Source of the DNA: a bacterium
Lineage (GTDB): Bacteria > Bacillota > Bacilli > Lactobacillales > Streptococcaceae
Length of the DNA: 64,000 bases
Assembly (NCBI GenBank): GCA_905221105.1
Contig: CAJNBW010000001.1
Coordinates: 482,384-546,383, forward strand
Reading direction: 5' to 3'
The position numbers and the translations under genes were made by a program. The notes under the pieces are model-generated. The model saw nothing but the letters and a program-made list of their open reading frames with translations. It was not told where the DNA came from and ran no database searches. Of the stretch, positions 9,034 through 18,227 are shown one piece after another (positions within the stretch are counted from its first letter, which is position 1; the number at the start of each line of letters is the position of its first letter).

Positions 9034-9062
9034 ATTATACTCCTTTTTGATAGCCTTTACAA
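9034..9062 (-). promoter_or_regulatory. Promoter of the ABC exporter operon
   Basis: Minus strand TTGTAA, a 17-base spacer and TATAAT, about 28 bases upstream of the ATPase start. Confidence 0.7.
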
Positions 9063-9292
9063 TGATTTCTGTCCATTTTTTGTCATCCTCATTTTAGTAA
9101 AAAATCTTGGGGTACTTTGAGTTATGAGTACATTATACACTGCTAAACTCCAATTTATCTTCTCTGTTCCTCAACTGTCTATTTTTGCTCCTGAATTGTT
9201 ACTACTAATCTTCATCATTCTGCCTAGCTTATCGCGCTATTTTATGATATATTTTTGATAGACTATAGATTATCATAGGCAAGGAATCTGAT

Positions 9293-10198
9293 ATGAAAAA
9301 AAGACTTAAACTCGAACCAAACAACAATAACTTAATCATTTGGGAAGCTGAACAGCCAAAAGCCATTCTTCAGCTTGTACATGGAATGCTAGAATACGTA
9401 GAACGATATGAAGAATTTGCTCTATCCATGAATAAAGAAGGTTTTACGGTTATGGGCCATGATCATCTCGGCCATGGCTATACTGCTCAAAATCCAAGTC
9501 AACTCGGAGTCTTTCCTGAATCTCCCGAGGAACTCATTGATGATATTGAAAGAGTGACCTCTTTTATTCAAGAAAGCTATCCAGGACTTCCTATCATCCT
9601 TCTAGGTCATTCTATGGGTTCTCTTATGTGTCGCTATTATGTAGCTAAAAGAAAACTACCTATCAATGCCTTGATCATCATGGGAACTGGCCAACAAGCA
9701 CCTGTTCTGACTAGATTTGCTCTCATCCTAACAGAATGCATCCGACTTATAAAAGGGGATAAACACCGTAGTAAACTCCTCACCTATCTATCAACTGATA
9801 GTTTTAATCGAAGTATTAAGAATCCGAAAACATCTGTAGATTGGCTCTCAAAAAATGAAGAATCCAACCAAGCTTATCTGAAGGATCCATTCTGTCAATT
9901 CATTCCTACTATTTCTATGTACAGATCCATTTTTTACTTCTCTAATCAAGTAGCTAGTAAGCAAGTAATCGATGAGACCCCAGCCCAACTTCCTATTCTC
10001 GTTATTTCAGGACAAGAAGACCCTCTGGGCGAAAATGGTAAAGGTATAGAAAGATTTGTAAAACTCCTAAAGGCTTCACATTCGAAAGTAAGTCTCCGAT
10101 TAGTTGAAGAGGCTCGTCACGAAATTCTAAACGAGAATAATCGAAACGATACCTATCACTTCATAGCTGATTGGATGACAAAAAACATGGATGGCTAA
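9293..10198 (+). CDS. Alpha/beta hydrolase, lysophospholipase / monoacylglycerol lipase-like
   Basis: Probable cytoplasmic serine esterase of the Hydrolase_4 (PldB-like) family, 301 residues. The nucleophile elbow GHSMGS places the catalytic serine at Ser107. The oxyanion HG pair is at residues 30-31. The acid is likely the Asp in ISGQEDPLG and the base the His in EARHEIL near the C-terminus. There is no signal peptide or membrane segment. It is transcribed alone, divergently from the ABC exporter, and has its own terminator. The natural substrate cannot be told from sequence; lysolipids or monoglycerides are typical for the family. Confidence 0.85.
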   Translation: MKKRLKLEPNNNNLIIWEAEQPKAILQLVHGMLEYVERYEEFALSMNKEGFTVMGHDHLGHGYTAQNPSQLGVFPESPEELIDDIERVTSFIQESYPGLPIILLGHSMGSLMCRYYVAKRKLPINALIIMGTGQQAPVLTRFALILTECIRLIKGDKHRSKLLTYLSTDSFNRSIKNPKTSVDWLSKNEESNQAYLKDPFCQFIPTISMYRSIFYFSNQVASKQVIDETPAQLPILVISGQEDPLGENGKGIERFVKLLKASHSKVSLRLVEEARHEILNENNRNDTYHFIADWMTKNMDG

Positions 10199-10244
10199 CC
10201 TAGATATAGCAGTATTACATAGAACTTATTCCCCAAGTTGATTC

Positions 10245-10275
10245 AATCATCAGGCTAAAGCTTGATGATTTTTTC
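10245..10275 (+). terminator. Terminator of the hydrolase gene
   Basis: AATCATCAGGC-TAAA-GCTTGATGATT, an 11-bp stem with one G-T pair, followed by TTTTT. Confidence 0.85.
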
Positions 10276-10280
10276 TACTA

Positions 10281-10306
10281 AAAAATCCACCCCGAAGGAT
10301 GGATTG
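10281..10306 (-). terminator. pheT terminator
   Basis: Minus strand AATCCATCC-TTCG-GGGTGGATT followed by a T run, directly after the pheT stop. Confidence 0.85.
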
Positions 10307-10311
10307 ATGCT

Positions 10312-12717
10312 TTAACGCACTTCTGCATTGACTTTTTCTTCAAGTGATGCTTGGATTTTTTCCATATAGCGTGCTACTTCTTCGTCCGTTAAGCTGTCTT
10401 CTGGATTTTGGAAGGTCAAGCTATAAGCCATTGACTTCATACCAAGTCCCAATTTTTCGCCTGAGAAGACGTCGAAGAGTTTGATATCTGTCAAACGTTT
10501 CACGCCTGCAGCTTGGATAGCATCCACAACTTCTTGGTGAGTCACTTCTGCTTTGAGAAGGAGGGCAACATCACGGCTAACTGCTGGGAATTTAGTAATT
10601 TCCACAAATGGAGCCGCTGGCTGAAGGGCAGCTTCGATGGCTGAAAGGTTAAGTTCCGCTACATACGTTTCTGGAATATCGTAAGCCTTAGCAGTGACTG
10701 GATGCACTTGTCCAAGGAAACCAAGAACTTGGTCACCGAGGGAAATCATAGCTGTACGACCTGGGTGGAGACTTGCAATTTCAGCTGTTGCTGTATAGGT
10801 CACTTCTAGTCCCAAGCGAGTAAATAATGCTTCTAGGATTCCCTTAGCATAGAAGAAATCAACTGGCACTGCTGCTGTTTGGAAATCTTTTTCAGCAACC
10901 AAGCCTGTCAAGGCAAAAGCAAAGCTGTTGATTTCATTTGGAAGTTCTTCTTTTGGATTACCTGTTTGTTCAAAGACTTTTCCAATCTCGTAAAGGGCCA
11001 AGTTTTTATTCTTACGAGCCACATTGTAGGCAACTGTATCTAGGATACCAGAAATCATATTTTGACGGAGAACTGAACGATCCACGGTCATTGGCCACAT
11101 GAGTTCCGTAAGGTTACTTGGTTGAGCTGTAAACTCAACTGCTTTTTCAGGCGTTGTTAGAGCGTAGGTAATGATTTCAGTCAAACCTGCTCCTTCAGCA
11201 ATCGTACGAACTTGACGACGAAGTTTTTGTGTCGCAGTCAATTCACCAGCTGTACCATCGTCTTTTGGAAGACTGGTTGGCAAGCGATCATATCCGTAGA
11301 TACGAGCGATTTCTTCAAAGAGGTCTGCCTCAATGGTGATATCCCAACGACGACGTGGGACGCTGACAGTAAAGCTATCTTCATTTCCAGAAAGACCAAA
11401 TCCAAGACGACGGAAGACATCTTCTACATCAGCATATGAAAGCTCCGTACCAAGGACACGGTTGACATCTGCAAGGGTCGAAGAAACTTCCACATCAGAG
11501 GTATCAAGTTCACCCGCTGAAACGATACCTTTACGCACCGTCGCACCTGCAAGTTCTGCAATCATGCTAGCTGCCGCATCAAGAGCTTCGTTAACAGTGG
11601 CCACATTAATCCCTTTTTCAAAGCGAGAAGATGACTCAGAACGAAGATTCAAGCGACCGCTAGTCTTACGAATTGATTTACCATTAAAAACAGCTGCTTC
11701 AAGGACGACACGACTAGATTTTTCCGAAATTTCTGTTGCTTGACCGCCCATGACACCTGCAAGAGCTACTGGCTTGTCTGCGACAGTGATAACTAAGTCA
11801 TTCACGTCCAAGTCACGTTCTTCACCATCTAAAGTCACCAATTTTTCACCAGCACGTGCTTCACGCACACGGATGTCATTTCCCTCAAAGGTATCCAAGT
11901 CAAAGGCATGCATTGGTTGACCAAAGTAGAGCAGGATGTAGTTGGTCACGTCCACTACGTTATTGATTGGACGGATGCCTTCGTTCATGAGGAGATTTTG
12001 CAACCATTGCGGACTTGGTTCAATGGTCACATTGTCCAAGATACGAGCTGCATAGTAAGGCGCCTTGTCTGTCTCAATACCTACAGAAAGGGCATCTGCT
12101 GCACTTTCATTTGTTTCTGTTAGAGTAAATTCTTTAAAGTTGACTGTCTTGTCATAGATGGCTGCTACTTCATGAGCCACCCCACGCATAGAAAGAGCGT
12201 CCGCACGGTTTGGTGTGATAGAAAGTTCAATGATTTCATCATCCAAGTCTAGGTATGAGAAGACTTCGTCTCCAGGAACGGCATTTTCTGGCAAAATTTG
12301 GATACCATCTGCGAATTCCTTAGGCACAACCGAGTCAGAAATTCCCAATTCACCAAGTGAACAAATCATCCCAAGTGACTCTAAGCCACGGATTTTCCCT
12401 TTTTTGATTTTGTAGTTGTCAGCGATGCGAGCTCCTGGAAGTGCCACCATGACCTTGATACCAGCACGCACATTCGGTGCACCACAAACGATTTGACGGG
12501 CTTCTTCTTCGCCAACGTTAACCTGACAAACATGGAGGTGAGTTTCTGGCACATCTTCGCAGGACAAGACCTCACCGACGACAATTTTTGAGAGACCAGC
12601 AGCAGGTGATTCGACACCTTCGACCTCGATCCCTGTAGTTGACATTTTTTCAGCCAACTCTTGTGATGGCACATCAATGTCCACCAATTCTTTTAACCAT
12701 TTATAAGATACAAGCAT
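10312..12717 (-). CDS. pheT: Phenylalanyl-tRNA synthetase beta subunit
   Basis: Large subunit of the (alpha-beta)2 enzyme that charges tRNA-Phe; it carries editing and tRNA-binding domains. At 801 residues it is full length. From the N-terminus: an EMAP/tRNA-binding OB fold (about 40-150), B3/B4 editing domain (about 200-380, including [22 protein letters not shown]), B5 domain, synthetase-like core, and a C-terminal anticodon-binding FDX-ACB domain with [13 protein letters not shown]. It follows pheS with a 130-base gap containing a hairpin and has no close promoter that I could identify, so it is probably co-transcribed under the pheS T-box. Confidence 0.97.
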   Translation of the reverse strand: MLVSYKWLKELVDIDVPSQELAEKMSTTGIEVEGVESPAAGLSKIVVGEVLSCEDVPETHLHVCQVNVGEEEARQIVCGAPNVRAGIKVMVALPGARIADNYKIKKGKIRGLESLGMICSLGELGISDSVVPKEFADGIQILPENAVPGDEVFSYLDLDDEIIELSITPNRADALSMRGVAHEVAAIYDKTVNFKEFTLTETNESAADALSVGIETDKAPYYAARILDNVTIEPSPQWLQNLLMNEGIRPINNVVDVTNYILLYFGQPMHAFDLDTFEGNDIRVREARAGEKLVTLDGEERDLDVNDLVITVADKPVALAGVMGGQATEISEKSSRVVLEAAVFNGKSIRKTSGRLNLRSESSSRFEKGINVATVNEALDAAASMIAELAGATVRKGIVSAGELDTSDVEVSSTLADVNRVLGTELSYADVEDVFRRLGFGLSGNEDSFTVSVPRRRWDITIEADLFEEIARIYGYDRLPTSLPKDDGTAGELTATQKLRRQVRTIAEGAGLTEIITYALTTPEKAVEFTAQPSNLTELMWPMTVDRSVLRQNMISGILDTVAYNVARKNKNLALYEIGKVFEQTGNPKEELPNEINSFAFALTGLVAEKDFQTAAVPVDFFYAKGILEALFTRLGLEVTYTATAEIASLHPGRTAMISLGDQVLGFLGQVHPVTAKAYDIPETYVAELNLSAIEAALQPAAPFVEITKFPAVSRDVALLLKAEVTHQEVVDAIQAAGVKRLTDIKLFDVFSGEKLGLGMKSMAYSLTFQNPEDSLTDEEVARYMEKIQASLEEKVNAEVR

Positions 12718-12779
12718 AATTCTGATTGTAAGATCCCACCAAGTGGAACCTTTTCAATTCCTTTCTTTTTCTTCGAGTC

Positions 12780-12819
12780 AGTCCTTGCCATTCTCTATCG
12801 AGAGAAAATGACTAGGACT
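12780..12819 (-). other. Hairpin in the pheS-pheT spacer
   Basis: Minus strand AGTCCT...AGGACT outer stem with an inner TTCTC...GAGAA stem around TCGATA. No T run follows, so it is not an ordinary terminator. It could be an mRNA stability or processing element. Confidence 0.5.
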
Positions 12820-12847
12820 GTATAGGACTGTGTTTCAGGTTTCAATC

Positions 12848-13894
12848 TTATTTAAACTGTTCTGAGAAGCGGACATCTCCTTGGTAGAATCCACGGATAT
12901 CGTTGATTCCGTAACGGAGCATGGCTACGCGCTCTTGACCAAGACCAAAGGCAAAGCCAGAGTAAACAGTCGCATCGATGCCACTCATTTCAAGGACACG
13001 TGGGTGAACCATACCGGCACCCATAATTTCGATCCAACCTGTTTTCTTACATACGTTACAGCCTTCTCCACCACACTTGAAGCAAGAAACATCCACCTCA
13101 ACAGATGGCTCTGTGAATGGGAAATAAGATGGACGCAAACGAATTTGGCGCTCTTCACCGAACATTTTTTGGACAATCAACTGAAGGGTTCCTTGAAGAT
13201 CAGCCATAGAGATATTTTTCCCAACAACCAAACCTTCGATTTGGTGGAATTGGTGACTGTGGGTTGCATCGTCTGTATCACGACGGAAGACACGCCCTGG
13301 TGAGATCATTTTCAAAGGACCTTTAGAGAAATCATGTGCATCCATAGCACGCGCCTGAACTGGAGACGTGTGAGTACGAAGCAAGATCTCTTCTGTGATG
13401 TAGAAAGTGTCCTGCATATCACGGGCTGGGTGGTCTTTAGGAAGGTTCATACGCTCAAAGTTGTAGTAGTCTTGCTCCACTTCAAAACCATCCACAACTT
13501 GGTAACCCATCCCAATGAAAATATCTTCGATTTCTTCACTGGTTTGTGTCAAAACATGACGGTGACCAGTCGCAACTGGACGACCTGGAAGTGTCACATC
13601 GATGCTCTCGCTAGCAAGTTGATCTGCGATTTTCTTTTCTTCCAAGAGTTTAGCTGTTTCTTCAAAGGCTGCTGTCAAAACATCACGAGCTTCATTGACG
13701 TGTTTCCCGATAATTGGACGCATCTCAGCAGAGACATCTTTCATCCCTTTGAGGATTTCAGTAAGCGAACCCTTTTTACCAAGGACAGAGACACGTAATT
13801 CTTGCATCTCTTTTTCATTTTCAGCAGTAATCTGCTTCAAGCTAGCCAGCGTTTCTTCGCGAAGCGCTTTTAATTGTTCTTCAATAGTTGACAT
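12848..13894 (-). CDS. pheS: Phenylalanyl-tRNA synthetase alpha subunit
   Basis: Catalytic subunit of PheRS, 348 residues from the chosen ATG at 13894, which has a GGAGG site 5 bases upstream; an in-frame upstream extension would run into the T-box and is rejected. An N-terminal coiled coil (about 1-85) precedes the class II core. Motif 2 is visible as [22 protein letters not shown] and motif 3 as [18 protein letters not shown] four-cysteine cluster, [12 protein letters not shown], lies near residue 270 as in other firmicute PheS proteins. Expression is probably controlled by charged tRNA-Phe through the T-box upstream. Confidence 0.97.
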   Translation of the reverse strand: MSTIEEQLKALREETLASLKQITAENEKEMQELRVSVLGKKGSLTEILKGMKDVSAEMRPIIGKHVNEARDVLTAAFEETAKLLEEKKIADQLASESIDVTLPGRPVATGHRHVLTQTSEEIEDIFIGMGYQVVDGFEVEQDYYNFERMNLPKDHPARDMQDTFYITEEILLRTHTSPVQARAMDAHDFSKGPLKMISPGRVFRRDTDDATHSHQFHQIEGLVVGKNISMADLQGTLQLIVQKMFGEERQIRLRPSYFPFTEPSVEVDVSCFKCGGEGCNVCKKTGWIEIMGAGMVHPRVLEMSGIDATVYSGFAFGLGQERVAMLRYGINDIRGFYQGDVRFSEQFK

Positions 13895-13937
13895 AATTCC
13901 TCCATCAGTCGCTCGTAGATAAAAAGAAAACCACATG

Positions 13938-14105
13938 CCAAAAACTCCACTCGGAGCGTTGACACGCGGTACCATCCGTTTTCATCTGACAAGTCAGACC
14001 TTCATTTCTAAATCCATGCACAAGTGAATTCACCCAGCTTTCATATAGAGAGCTTGCAGTCACGGCTCTCCTCCCTGATATACTTCCCTTGAGTTACTAG
14101 TCTTG
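13938..14105 (-). promoter_or_regulatory. T-box leader of pheST
   Basis: On the minus strand the conserved T-box core GGATGGTACCGCG (13965-13977) is followed by a terminator, CTCC-GAGT-GGAG and TTTTT (13941-13957). Upstream, a TTC triplet in GTGAATTCAC (14026-14028) is a good phenylalanine specifier codon, and GGGAAGTATATCAGGG-type stem I sequence lies further 5'. Uncharged tRNA-Phe would favour readthrough into pheS. Confidence 0.92.
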
Positions 14106-14164
14106 CAGATTTCTATTCAATTACTACTTAGTTTATCAGATTTTTAGTTAAAAAACAAGTTCGA

Positions 14165-14644
14165 TTAGACTAATTTCAATATAAAACTCGTTCCTTTTTC
14201 CGTTGCTCCATCTTCCACAAATCCAAGCGACTTGAAACACCTCCTAGAAGTATGATTGTAGGTGTAGATTTCCTTGACTCTCAATTCTTTCCATCCTTTT
14301 ACTCGAGCCAATTCAATCAAAGTACTTAGAACCTTTTTCCCAAGTCCTCGATGTTGGTAAGCGGGATTCCCAATCACAATGGGGAGATTATCCTGAGATA
14401 GAGTAACATCCCCAATTGGAAACCATTCTCCCTTCTCCTTGACTTCAATCCAAAAAAGCTCACCATGCTGATCCAAATAGGAATACATAGCTTCCAAGGT
14501 CGCTGGACTGTAAGGTCTCTTCACACCATCTACGAGGTAAACCAAGTTCACATCCTGATACCAAGCCAAAGCTTCCTCACAATGATTGACCTTATAATAA
14601 GGAACAAGACGCAGTGCATTATCTATTTGTAGGGTCTGTTTCAT
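14165..14644 (-). CDS. GNAT-family N-acetyltransferase
   Basis: Cytoplasmic acetyl-CoA-dependent transferase, 159 residues. The acetyl-CoA pyrophosphate loop is YQHRGLGKKVL (about 104-114), followed by the usual ELRVKEIYTYNHTSRRCFKSLGF strand-helix segment. The target is not predictable. Its start lies inside the upstream ParB-like gene (26-base overlap), so the two are translationally coupled. It ends about 60 bases upstream of the phe T-box. No terminator was seen, and readthrough into pheS is possible. Confidence 0.85.
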   Translation of the reverse strand: MKQTLQIDNALRLVPYYKVNHCEEALAWYQDVNLVYLVDGVKRPYSPATLEAMYSYLDQHGELFWIEVKEKGEWFPIGDVTLSQDNLPIVIGNPAYQHRGLGKKVLSTLIELARVKGWKELRVKEIYTYNHTSRRCFKSLGFVEDGATEKGTSFILKLV

Positions 14645-15038
14645 CTGCTTTCCTTTTCAATAAGAGAGTTGCTGCTTGATTAAAACCCTCACACCAGTTA
14701 TACCATTTTGCTTCATACTCATCTTGAGGTAAGATATGATTTTTTAAATCCAGAACAGAGTAAATCTTTCTTTCCTCACAAGCTTGCGCATAGAGATGAT
14801 ATAGTTCATTACCGCCGTCTCTATCAAACTCAGCAGAAATCGTATCTTGACCTGCCAATAAAGCCTGATAAGCCCTGTGATGCCCATCTGTAATCAACAA
14901 GCAATCTCCGAACGCAAGAATACTGATTGGATCAACATTGATTATTTCTGCCGACTGATAAAGTGTCTGGATACCTTCTAGTTTCTTTTCTGATAAGTAT
15001 AGTTGAGTTGGATGAAGATCTTTTATGTTGACTTTCAT
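14619..15038 (-). CDS. ParB/sulfiredoxin-fold domain protein
   Basis: A 139-residue cytoplasmic protein with a ParB N-terminal-like domain. The N-terminal IKDLHPTQLYLSEKKL and the LLITDGHHRAYQALLAG segment (about 50-66) match the ParB/Srx nucleotide-binding fold, where G-H-H/R-R residues contact phosphate. There is no HTH or DNA-binding C-terminus, so it is not a chromosome-partition ParB. Coupling with a GNAT enzyme suggests a small-molecule or protein modification role, but the function is unknown. Confidence 0.7.
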   Translation of the reverse strand: MKVNIKDLHPTQLYLSEKKLEGIQTLYQSAEIINVDPISILAFGDCLLITDGHHRAYQALLAGQDTISAEFDRDGGNELYHLYAQACEERKIYSVLDLKNHILPQDEYEAKWYNWCEGFNQAATLLLKRKADETDPTNR

Positions 15039-15065
15039 TTCTTTCTCCTCAAGAGATTTTGATAC

Positions 15066-15716
15066 TCACTTCTGCTTACCTTTAAATCGCCATTGGAAGC
15101 GGAGCTTATCATAAAAGGGAAATTCGATAAACAGGACTCCCAAGCCCACACAGAGACTGGCAAGAACATCTGATGGATAGTGAACTCCCAGATAGACCCT
15201 TGATACTAGCACACTGACTAAGTAGAGACCAAGGACGATTTGCACGATTTTTCTCCAAATCAGATCTTTAATCCGTTGACTAAGAATCACAATCAAAGTT
15301 CCTACCATCAGCGTCACTGCTAGAGAATGCCCACTTGGGAAGGAAAATCCCTTCTCCTCTACCAGATGTAAGATAGCTGGCCGTGGGCGCTGGTAGATGT
15401 TTTTAAAAGTCACGATTAAAAGACCTGCCAAAGCCAAATTCCCCAGCATAAATAGGCTTTCAATCTTCCACCGCTTACGATAAAAAACAAAAGCTACCAG
15501 CATAACCCAAGTGATAATCACTGGGATATCAATCAAGCGTGTGATGGCTCGAAAAAGAATAGTCAAGTAATCTGGTAAGTCTCCTCGAACGGCAGTCTGA
15601 ATCGGTTGGTCAAAACCGACCAGCGTTTCAGGGTAAAATTTGACCATATAGCCAAGAATAACGAAAAGTAAAAGGGCAAAACTGCCCTTCATTAAAAATG
15701 TTTGTTTATCTTTCAT
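15066..15716 (-). CDS. PAP2-family membrane phosphatase
   Basis: Integral membrane phosphatase of 216 residues with about six membrane segments. The three PAP2 motifs are present: KNIYQRPRP (about 110), PSGHS (about 130) and SRVYLGVHYPSDV (about 175). Family members dephosphorylate undecaprenyl pyrophosphate or phosphatidic/diacylglycerol pyrophosphates on the outer face. It overlaps the 3' end of ribU by 11 bases, so it is made from the FMN-riboswitch-controlled transcript. That context leaves open a role linked to flavin nucleotides. Confidence 0.88.
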   Translation of the reverse strand: MKDKQTFLMKGSFALLLFVILGYMVKFYPETLVGFDQPIQTAVRGDLPDYLTILFRAITRLIDIPVIITWVMLVAFVFYRKRWKIESLFMLGNLALAGLLIVTFKNIYQRPRPAILHLVEEKGFSFPSGHSLAVTLMVGTLIVILSQRIKDLIWRKIVQIVLGLYLVSVLVSRVYLGVHYPSDVLASLCVGLGVLFIEFPFYDKLRFQWRFKGKQK

Positions 15717-16269
15717 AATGTTTTAAGGTTGGTTTCAAGAGAACATACAACAACCAGAATGAAACGGCAAAGATAATACCCTCAATCAAGTTAAAAGGCA
15801 ATACCATGGTCATTAGGTAGTTGGAAAGTCCCAAAATTTTTCCAATATCAAAGTTAGCAAACTTAGCGTACAAAGGAACAGCGTAAACATAGTTGAGAAC
15901 CAACATAGCTACGGTCAAACCAATAGTTCCAGCTAGAGAACCTAGTAGGAAACGAAGGGTTGTCCGTTCCTTTTTCCAAATCAAAGCAAATACGATGACA
16001 AAAACTCCCAAAGCTACGATATTCATCGGCAAACCAATGTAAGTATTCACTCCTTGGCTATTAAGAAGTAATTTCAAGAGTGAGCGGAGCAAGAGAATTC
16101 CTAGAGCAGCAGGCAAATCCATGACCACCAAACCCACAAGGACTGGCAAGATACTAAATTCGATCTTGAGGAAGGATGCCGCTGGCAAGAGCGGAAAGTC
16201 AAAGTACATCAGCACAAATGAGATGGCTGATAGAATTGCAATGGTCGAAAGTCGACGTGTGTTTGTCAT
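15706..16269 (-). CDS. ribU: Riboflavin ECF transporter S component
   Basis: Substrate-binding membrane subunit for riboflavin uptake, which works with shared EcfA-EcfA'-EcfT energising modules. I chose the ATG at 16269 (187 residues), with GGAGG 8 bases upstream; a start 15 bases further up overlaps that site. The protein has six hydrophobic segments and starts TRRLSTIAILSAISFVLMY with a following EFSILPVL, as in streptococcal RibU. The FMN riboswitch upstream supports the substrate strongly. Confidence 0.93.
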   Translation of the reverse strand: MTNTRRLSTIAILSAISFVLMYFDFPLLPAASFLKIEFSILPVLVGLVVMDLPAALGILLLRSLLKLLLNSQGVNTYIGLPMNIVALGVFVIVFALIWKKERTTLRFLLGSLAGTIGLTVAMLVLNYVYAVPLYAKFANFDIGKILGLSNYLMTMVLPFNLIEGIIFAVSFWLLYVLLKPTLKHYER

Positions 16270-16435
16270 AACAGGTTCCTCCAATTTTCTATAAAATCAG
16301 AAGAAGTTAGAAAGGATTCCTCTATCTATTCTCACTTTTTATATCCCAAATCTTCCCTCTCACTCTATCAAAACAAAGCAAGCGGTTACAATCTAGCTAT
16401 AAATCTATCAGAACAGACAAAGCCATTCTTTCGTC

Positions 16436-16643
16436 TTCTCCCATCCAGACTATACTGTCGGTTGTGGAATCTCACCACATCAGCTTGCGCTCGCGGACTT
16501 CTTTAACTAAGATATTTTAGATTTATCTAGGCGTCGCAGTCGAAGATAATACTTAAAGTATATCGAGACAAGACAACGACGAGAAAGCTAAAATAGCTAG
16601 TTAAAGTCACCGCCGGTCGGGAATCTCACCCAGCCCTGAAGAC
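16436..16643 (-). promoter_or_regulatory. FMN riboswitch (RFN element) with long variable arm
   Basis: Minus-strand RFN blocks are in order: CAGGGCTGGGTGAGATTCCC, GACCGGCGGTGA, AGTCCGCGAGCG, GTGGTGAGATTCCAC and CCGACAGTATAGTCTGGATG. The variable arm between GGTGA and AGTCC is about 106 bases (16501-16606), closed by CTTTAACTA...ATTTTAG and its complement. Control of ribU by FMN is expected. The region 16270-16435 is the expression platform; I could not resolve a convincing terminator/antiterminator there. Confidence 0.95.
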
Positions 16644-16655
16644 TCTTTTATCATA

Positions 16656-16686
16656 ACAAAAAACGCTTGCAAGCGCAAGCATTTTG
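16656..16686 (-). terminator. trmL terminator
   Basis: Minus strand GCTTGC-GCTT-GCAAGC followed by GTTTTTTG, between trmL and the FMN riboswitch. Confidence 0.8.
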
Positions 16687-16700
16687 TTCATTTTCATTTT

Positions 16701-17204
16701 TTATTTCAATTTATCCACTTCATAGGTATGAACAAGCTCAAGACCTTCAAAATTCTGCTGGCGAAGAGCCTCGTAGACAATCATGCAGACGGTATTCGAC
16801 ACATTGAGGCTGCGGACGTGTTCATCATTCATAGGAATACGGAGAGCCTTCTCAGGATGTTCTCGCATAAATTCTTCAGGTAAGCCCTTGTCTTCACGTC
16901 CAAAGAGAAAATAATGGTCTTCGTCAGTCGATAAATCCACCTCAGAATAGACTTTTTCCGCGAATTTTGAAATCAGATAGAGTTTTCCCTTCATCTGGGA
17001 CATGAAATCTTCTAAACTGTCGTAAAAATAAATCTCTAGCTTATCCCAATAATCCAACCCCGCCCGCTTCATCTTGCGGTCATCGATAGGAAAGCCCATT
17101 GGTTTTATGATGTGGAGGGGAGAATTGGTCGCAGCGCAAGTACGCGCGATATTACCTGTATTTTGTGGAATTTGAGGTTCAAATAATACAATGTGATTTG
17201 TCAT
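16701..17204 (-). CDS. trmL: tRNA (cytidine/uridine-34 2'-O)-methyltransferase TrmL
   Basis: SPOUT-superfamily methyltransferase that 2'-O-methylates the wobble base of tRNA-Leu using SAM. The chosen start at 17204 gives 167 residues, close to E. coli TrmL/YibK; an upstream extension would run into the leader hairpin. Conserved segments: [16 protein letters not shown] at the N-terminus, the knot motifs [13 protein letters not shown] (about 110) and [26 protein letters not shown] structured leader precedes it. Confidence 0.93.
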   Translation of the reverse strand: MTNHIVLFEPQIPQNTGNIARTCAATNSPLHIIKPMGFPIDDRKMKRAGLDYWDKLEIYFYDSLEDFMSQMKGKLYLISKFAEKVYSEVDLSTDEDHYFLFGREDKGLPEEFMREHPEKALRIPMNDEHVRSLNVSNTVCMIVYEALRQQNFEGLELVHTYEVDKLK

Positions 17205-17227
17205 GACTTGCTTCCTTTCACCATTGC

Positions 17228-17330
17228 AAAAAAATAGCCACACTGCCCGGAGTCAAGCTCAGCAAACAGCGTGGTTAAGGCATCGTTAACTTACCTCACA
17301 ACAGGTTTGAAGTAAATCAGCGAAACTACT
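17228..17330 (-). ncRNA. Structured trmL leader, 23S-methyl-like RNA motif
   Basis: About 125 transcribed bases lie between promoter and trmL. On the minus strand TTACTTCA pairs with TGAGGTAA (8 bp), GTTAA with TTAAC, and CCACGCTG with CAGTGTGG, followed by seven Ts (17228-17234), i.e. a terminator. Two hairpins with the last terminator-like, in Lactobacillales, ahead of a SpoU-type methylase, is how the Rfam 23S-methyl motif (RF01065) is described. I matched the layout, not a covariance model. Confidence 0.6.
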
Positions 17331-17335
17331 TTCTT

Positions 17336-17363
17336 AGTATAACACTTTCAGAATCATTGTCAA
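17336..17363 (-). promoter_or_regulatory. trmL promoter
   Basis: Minus strand TTGACA, 16-base spacer, TATACT: close to the vegetative consensus. Confidence 0.85.
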
Positions 17364-17396
17364 TAGAAACGACTTGATTTTTTCAATTTTTTCAAG

Positions 17397-18227
17397 CTAT
17401 TTCCAAGGGTTGTAAAATCGTCCCTGATTCTGCAAGATAAGTAGTAAACTAGCTACTAAAAACACAGCTGCCAAAAGCAAGGTAAGATAATCTCCTTTTT
17501 TCAAGGCCTGATAACTATACCAAGTGCGTTTTTTCTCTTTTCCAAAACGTCGAAGCTCCATGGCTGTCGCAATGGTATCAATGCGTTCTAACGAACTAAA
17601 AATCAAGGGCGTAATAATGCGCAGATTGCCTTTGATTCGTTGCATAAGAGAAGCTTTCTTGGATAATTCCATCCCACGCGCTTCCTGAGACATCTTGATA
17701 GTAAAGAATTCTTCCTGCAAATCTGGAATATAGCGCAAAGTCAGACTGACAGAATAGGCAATCTTATAAGGCACACCGATTTGATTTAAACTAGAAGCAA
17801 ACTGACTAGGATGAGTTGTCATCAAAAAGATAATAGCTAGGGGAATGGTGCAAAGATACTTAATGGCCAGATTTAGCAGATAAAAGAGCTCTTGACTGGT
17901 CAGAGTGTAGGCACCGATTCCCTGCCAAATCACACTTCTCTCTCCGTAAAGTCCAACCCCATACTCGGGAGAAAAGAGATAGACCATCAAGACGTTTAAA
18001 ACGGCAAATACCGTCGCAAAAACGACAACAAAGGAAACATCTTTAAAACGGATTTCTGACAAATAGAGGAGAAAGACCGAAAAGACAGCAATCAGCACAA
18101 GCAGTCTGGTATCATAGCTAATCATGGCAGCCAATGACACGAGAATGAAAAAGAGAAGTTTACCAGCTCCTGACAAGCGATGAATCACAGTATCTCTATG
18201 CTGGTAACCGATTAATTTAGCTTGCAT
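17397..18227 (-). CDS. ECF transporter transmembrane subunit EcfT (CbiQ-like)
   Basis: Membrane coupling subunit of an energy-coupling-factor transporter, 276 residues. It has several hydrophobic segments (about 20-60, 70-90, 110-135, 245-265) and the cytoplasmic coupling helices with the conserved Ala-Arg-Gly motif as SQEARGME (about 180) and a second ELRRFG motif (about 225). The start overlaps the end of the ATPase gene by 16 bases. It belongs to a dedicated ECF operon with its own S component and ATPase. Confidence 0.92.
   Translation of the reverse strand: MQAKLIGYQHRDTVIHRLSGAGKLLFFILVSLAAMISYDTRLLVLIAVFSVFLLYLSEIRFKDVSFVVVFATVFAVLNVLMVYLFSPEYGVGLYGERSVIWQGIGAYTLTSQELFYLLNLAIKYLCTIPLAIIFLMTTHPSQFASSLNQIGVPYKIAYSVSLTLRYIPDLQEEFFTIKMSQEARGMELSKKASLMQRIKGNLRIITPLIFSSLERIDTIATAMELRRFGKEKKRTWYSYQALKKGDYLTLLLAAVFLVASLLLILQNQGRFYNPWK

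Noticed and set aside
11333..11743. 136-residue Arg/Ser-rich frame antisense to pheT
   Set aside because: Composition is that of a reverse shadow; no ribosome site.
12848..13975. pheS with a 27-residue N-terminal extension
   Set aside because: The extension covers part of the T-box leader; the ATG at 13894 has GGAGG and matches the family start.
17228..17274. Hairpin with seven Ts considered as a simple gene terminator
   Set aside because: It lies between a strong promoter and the trmL start on the same strand, so it is a leader attenuator; the upstream EcfT gene ends before the promoter.
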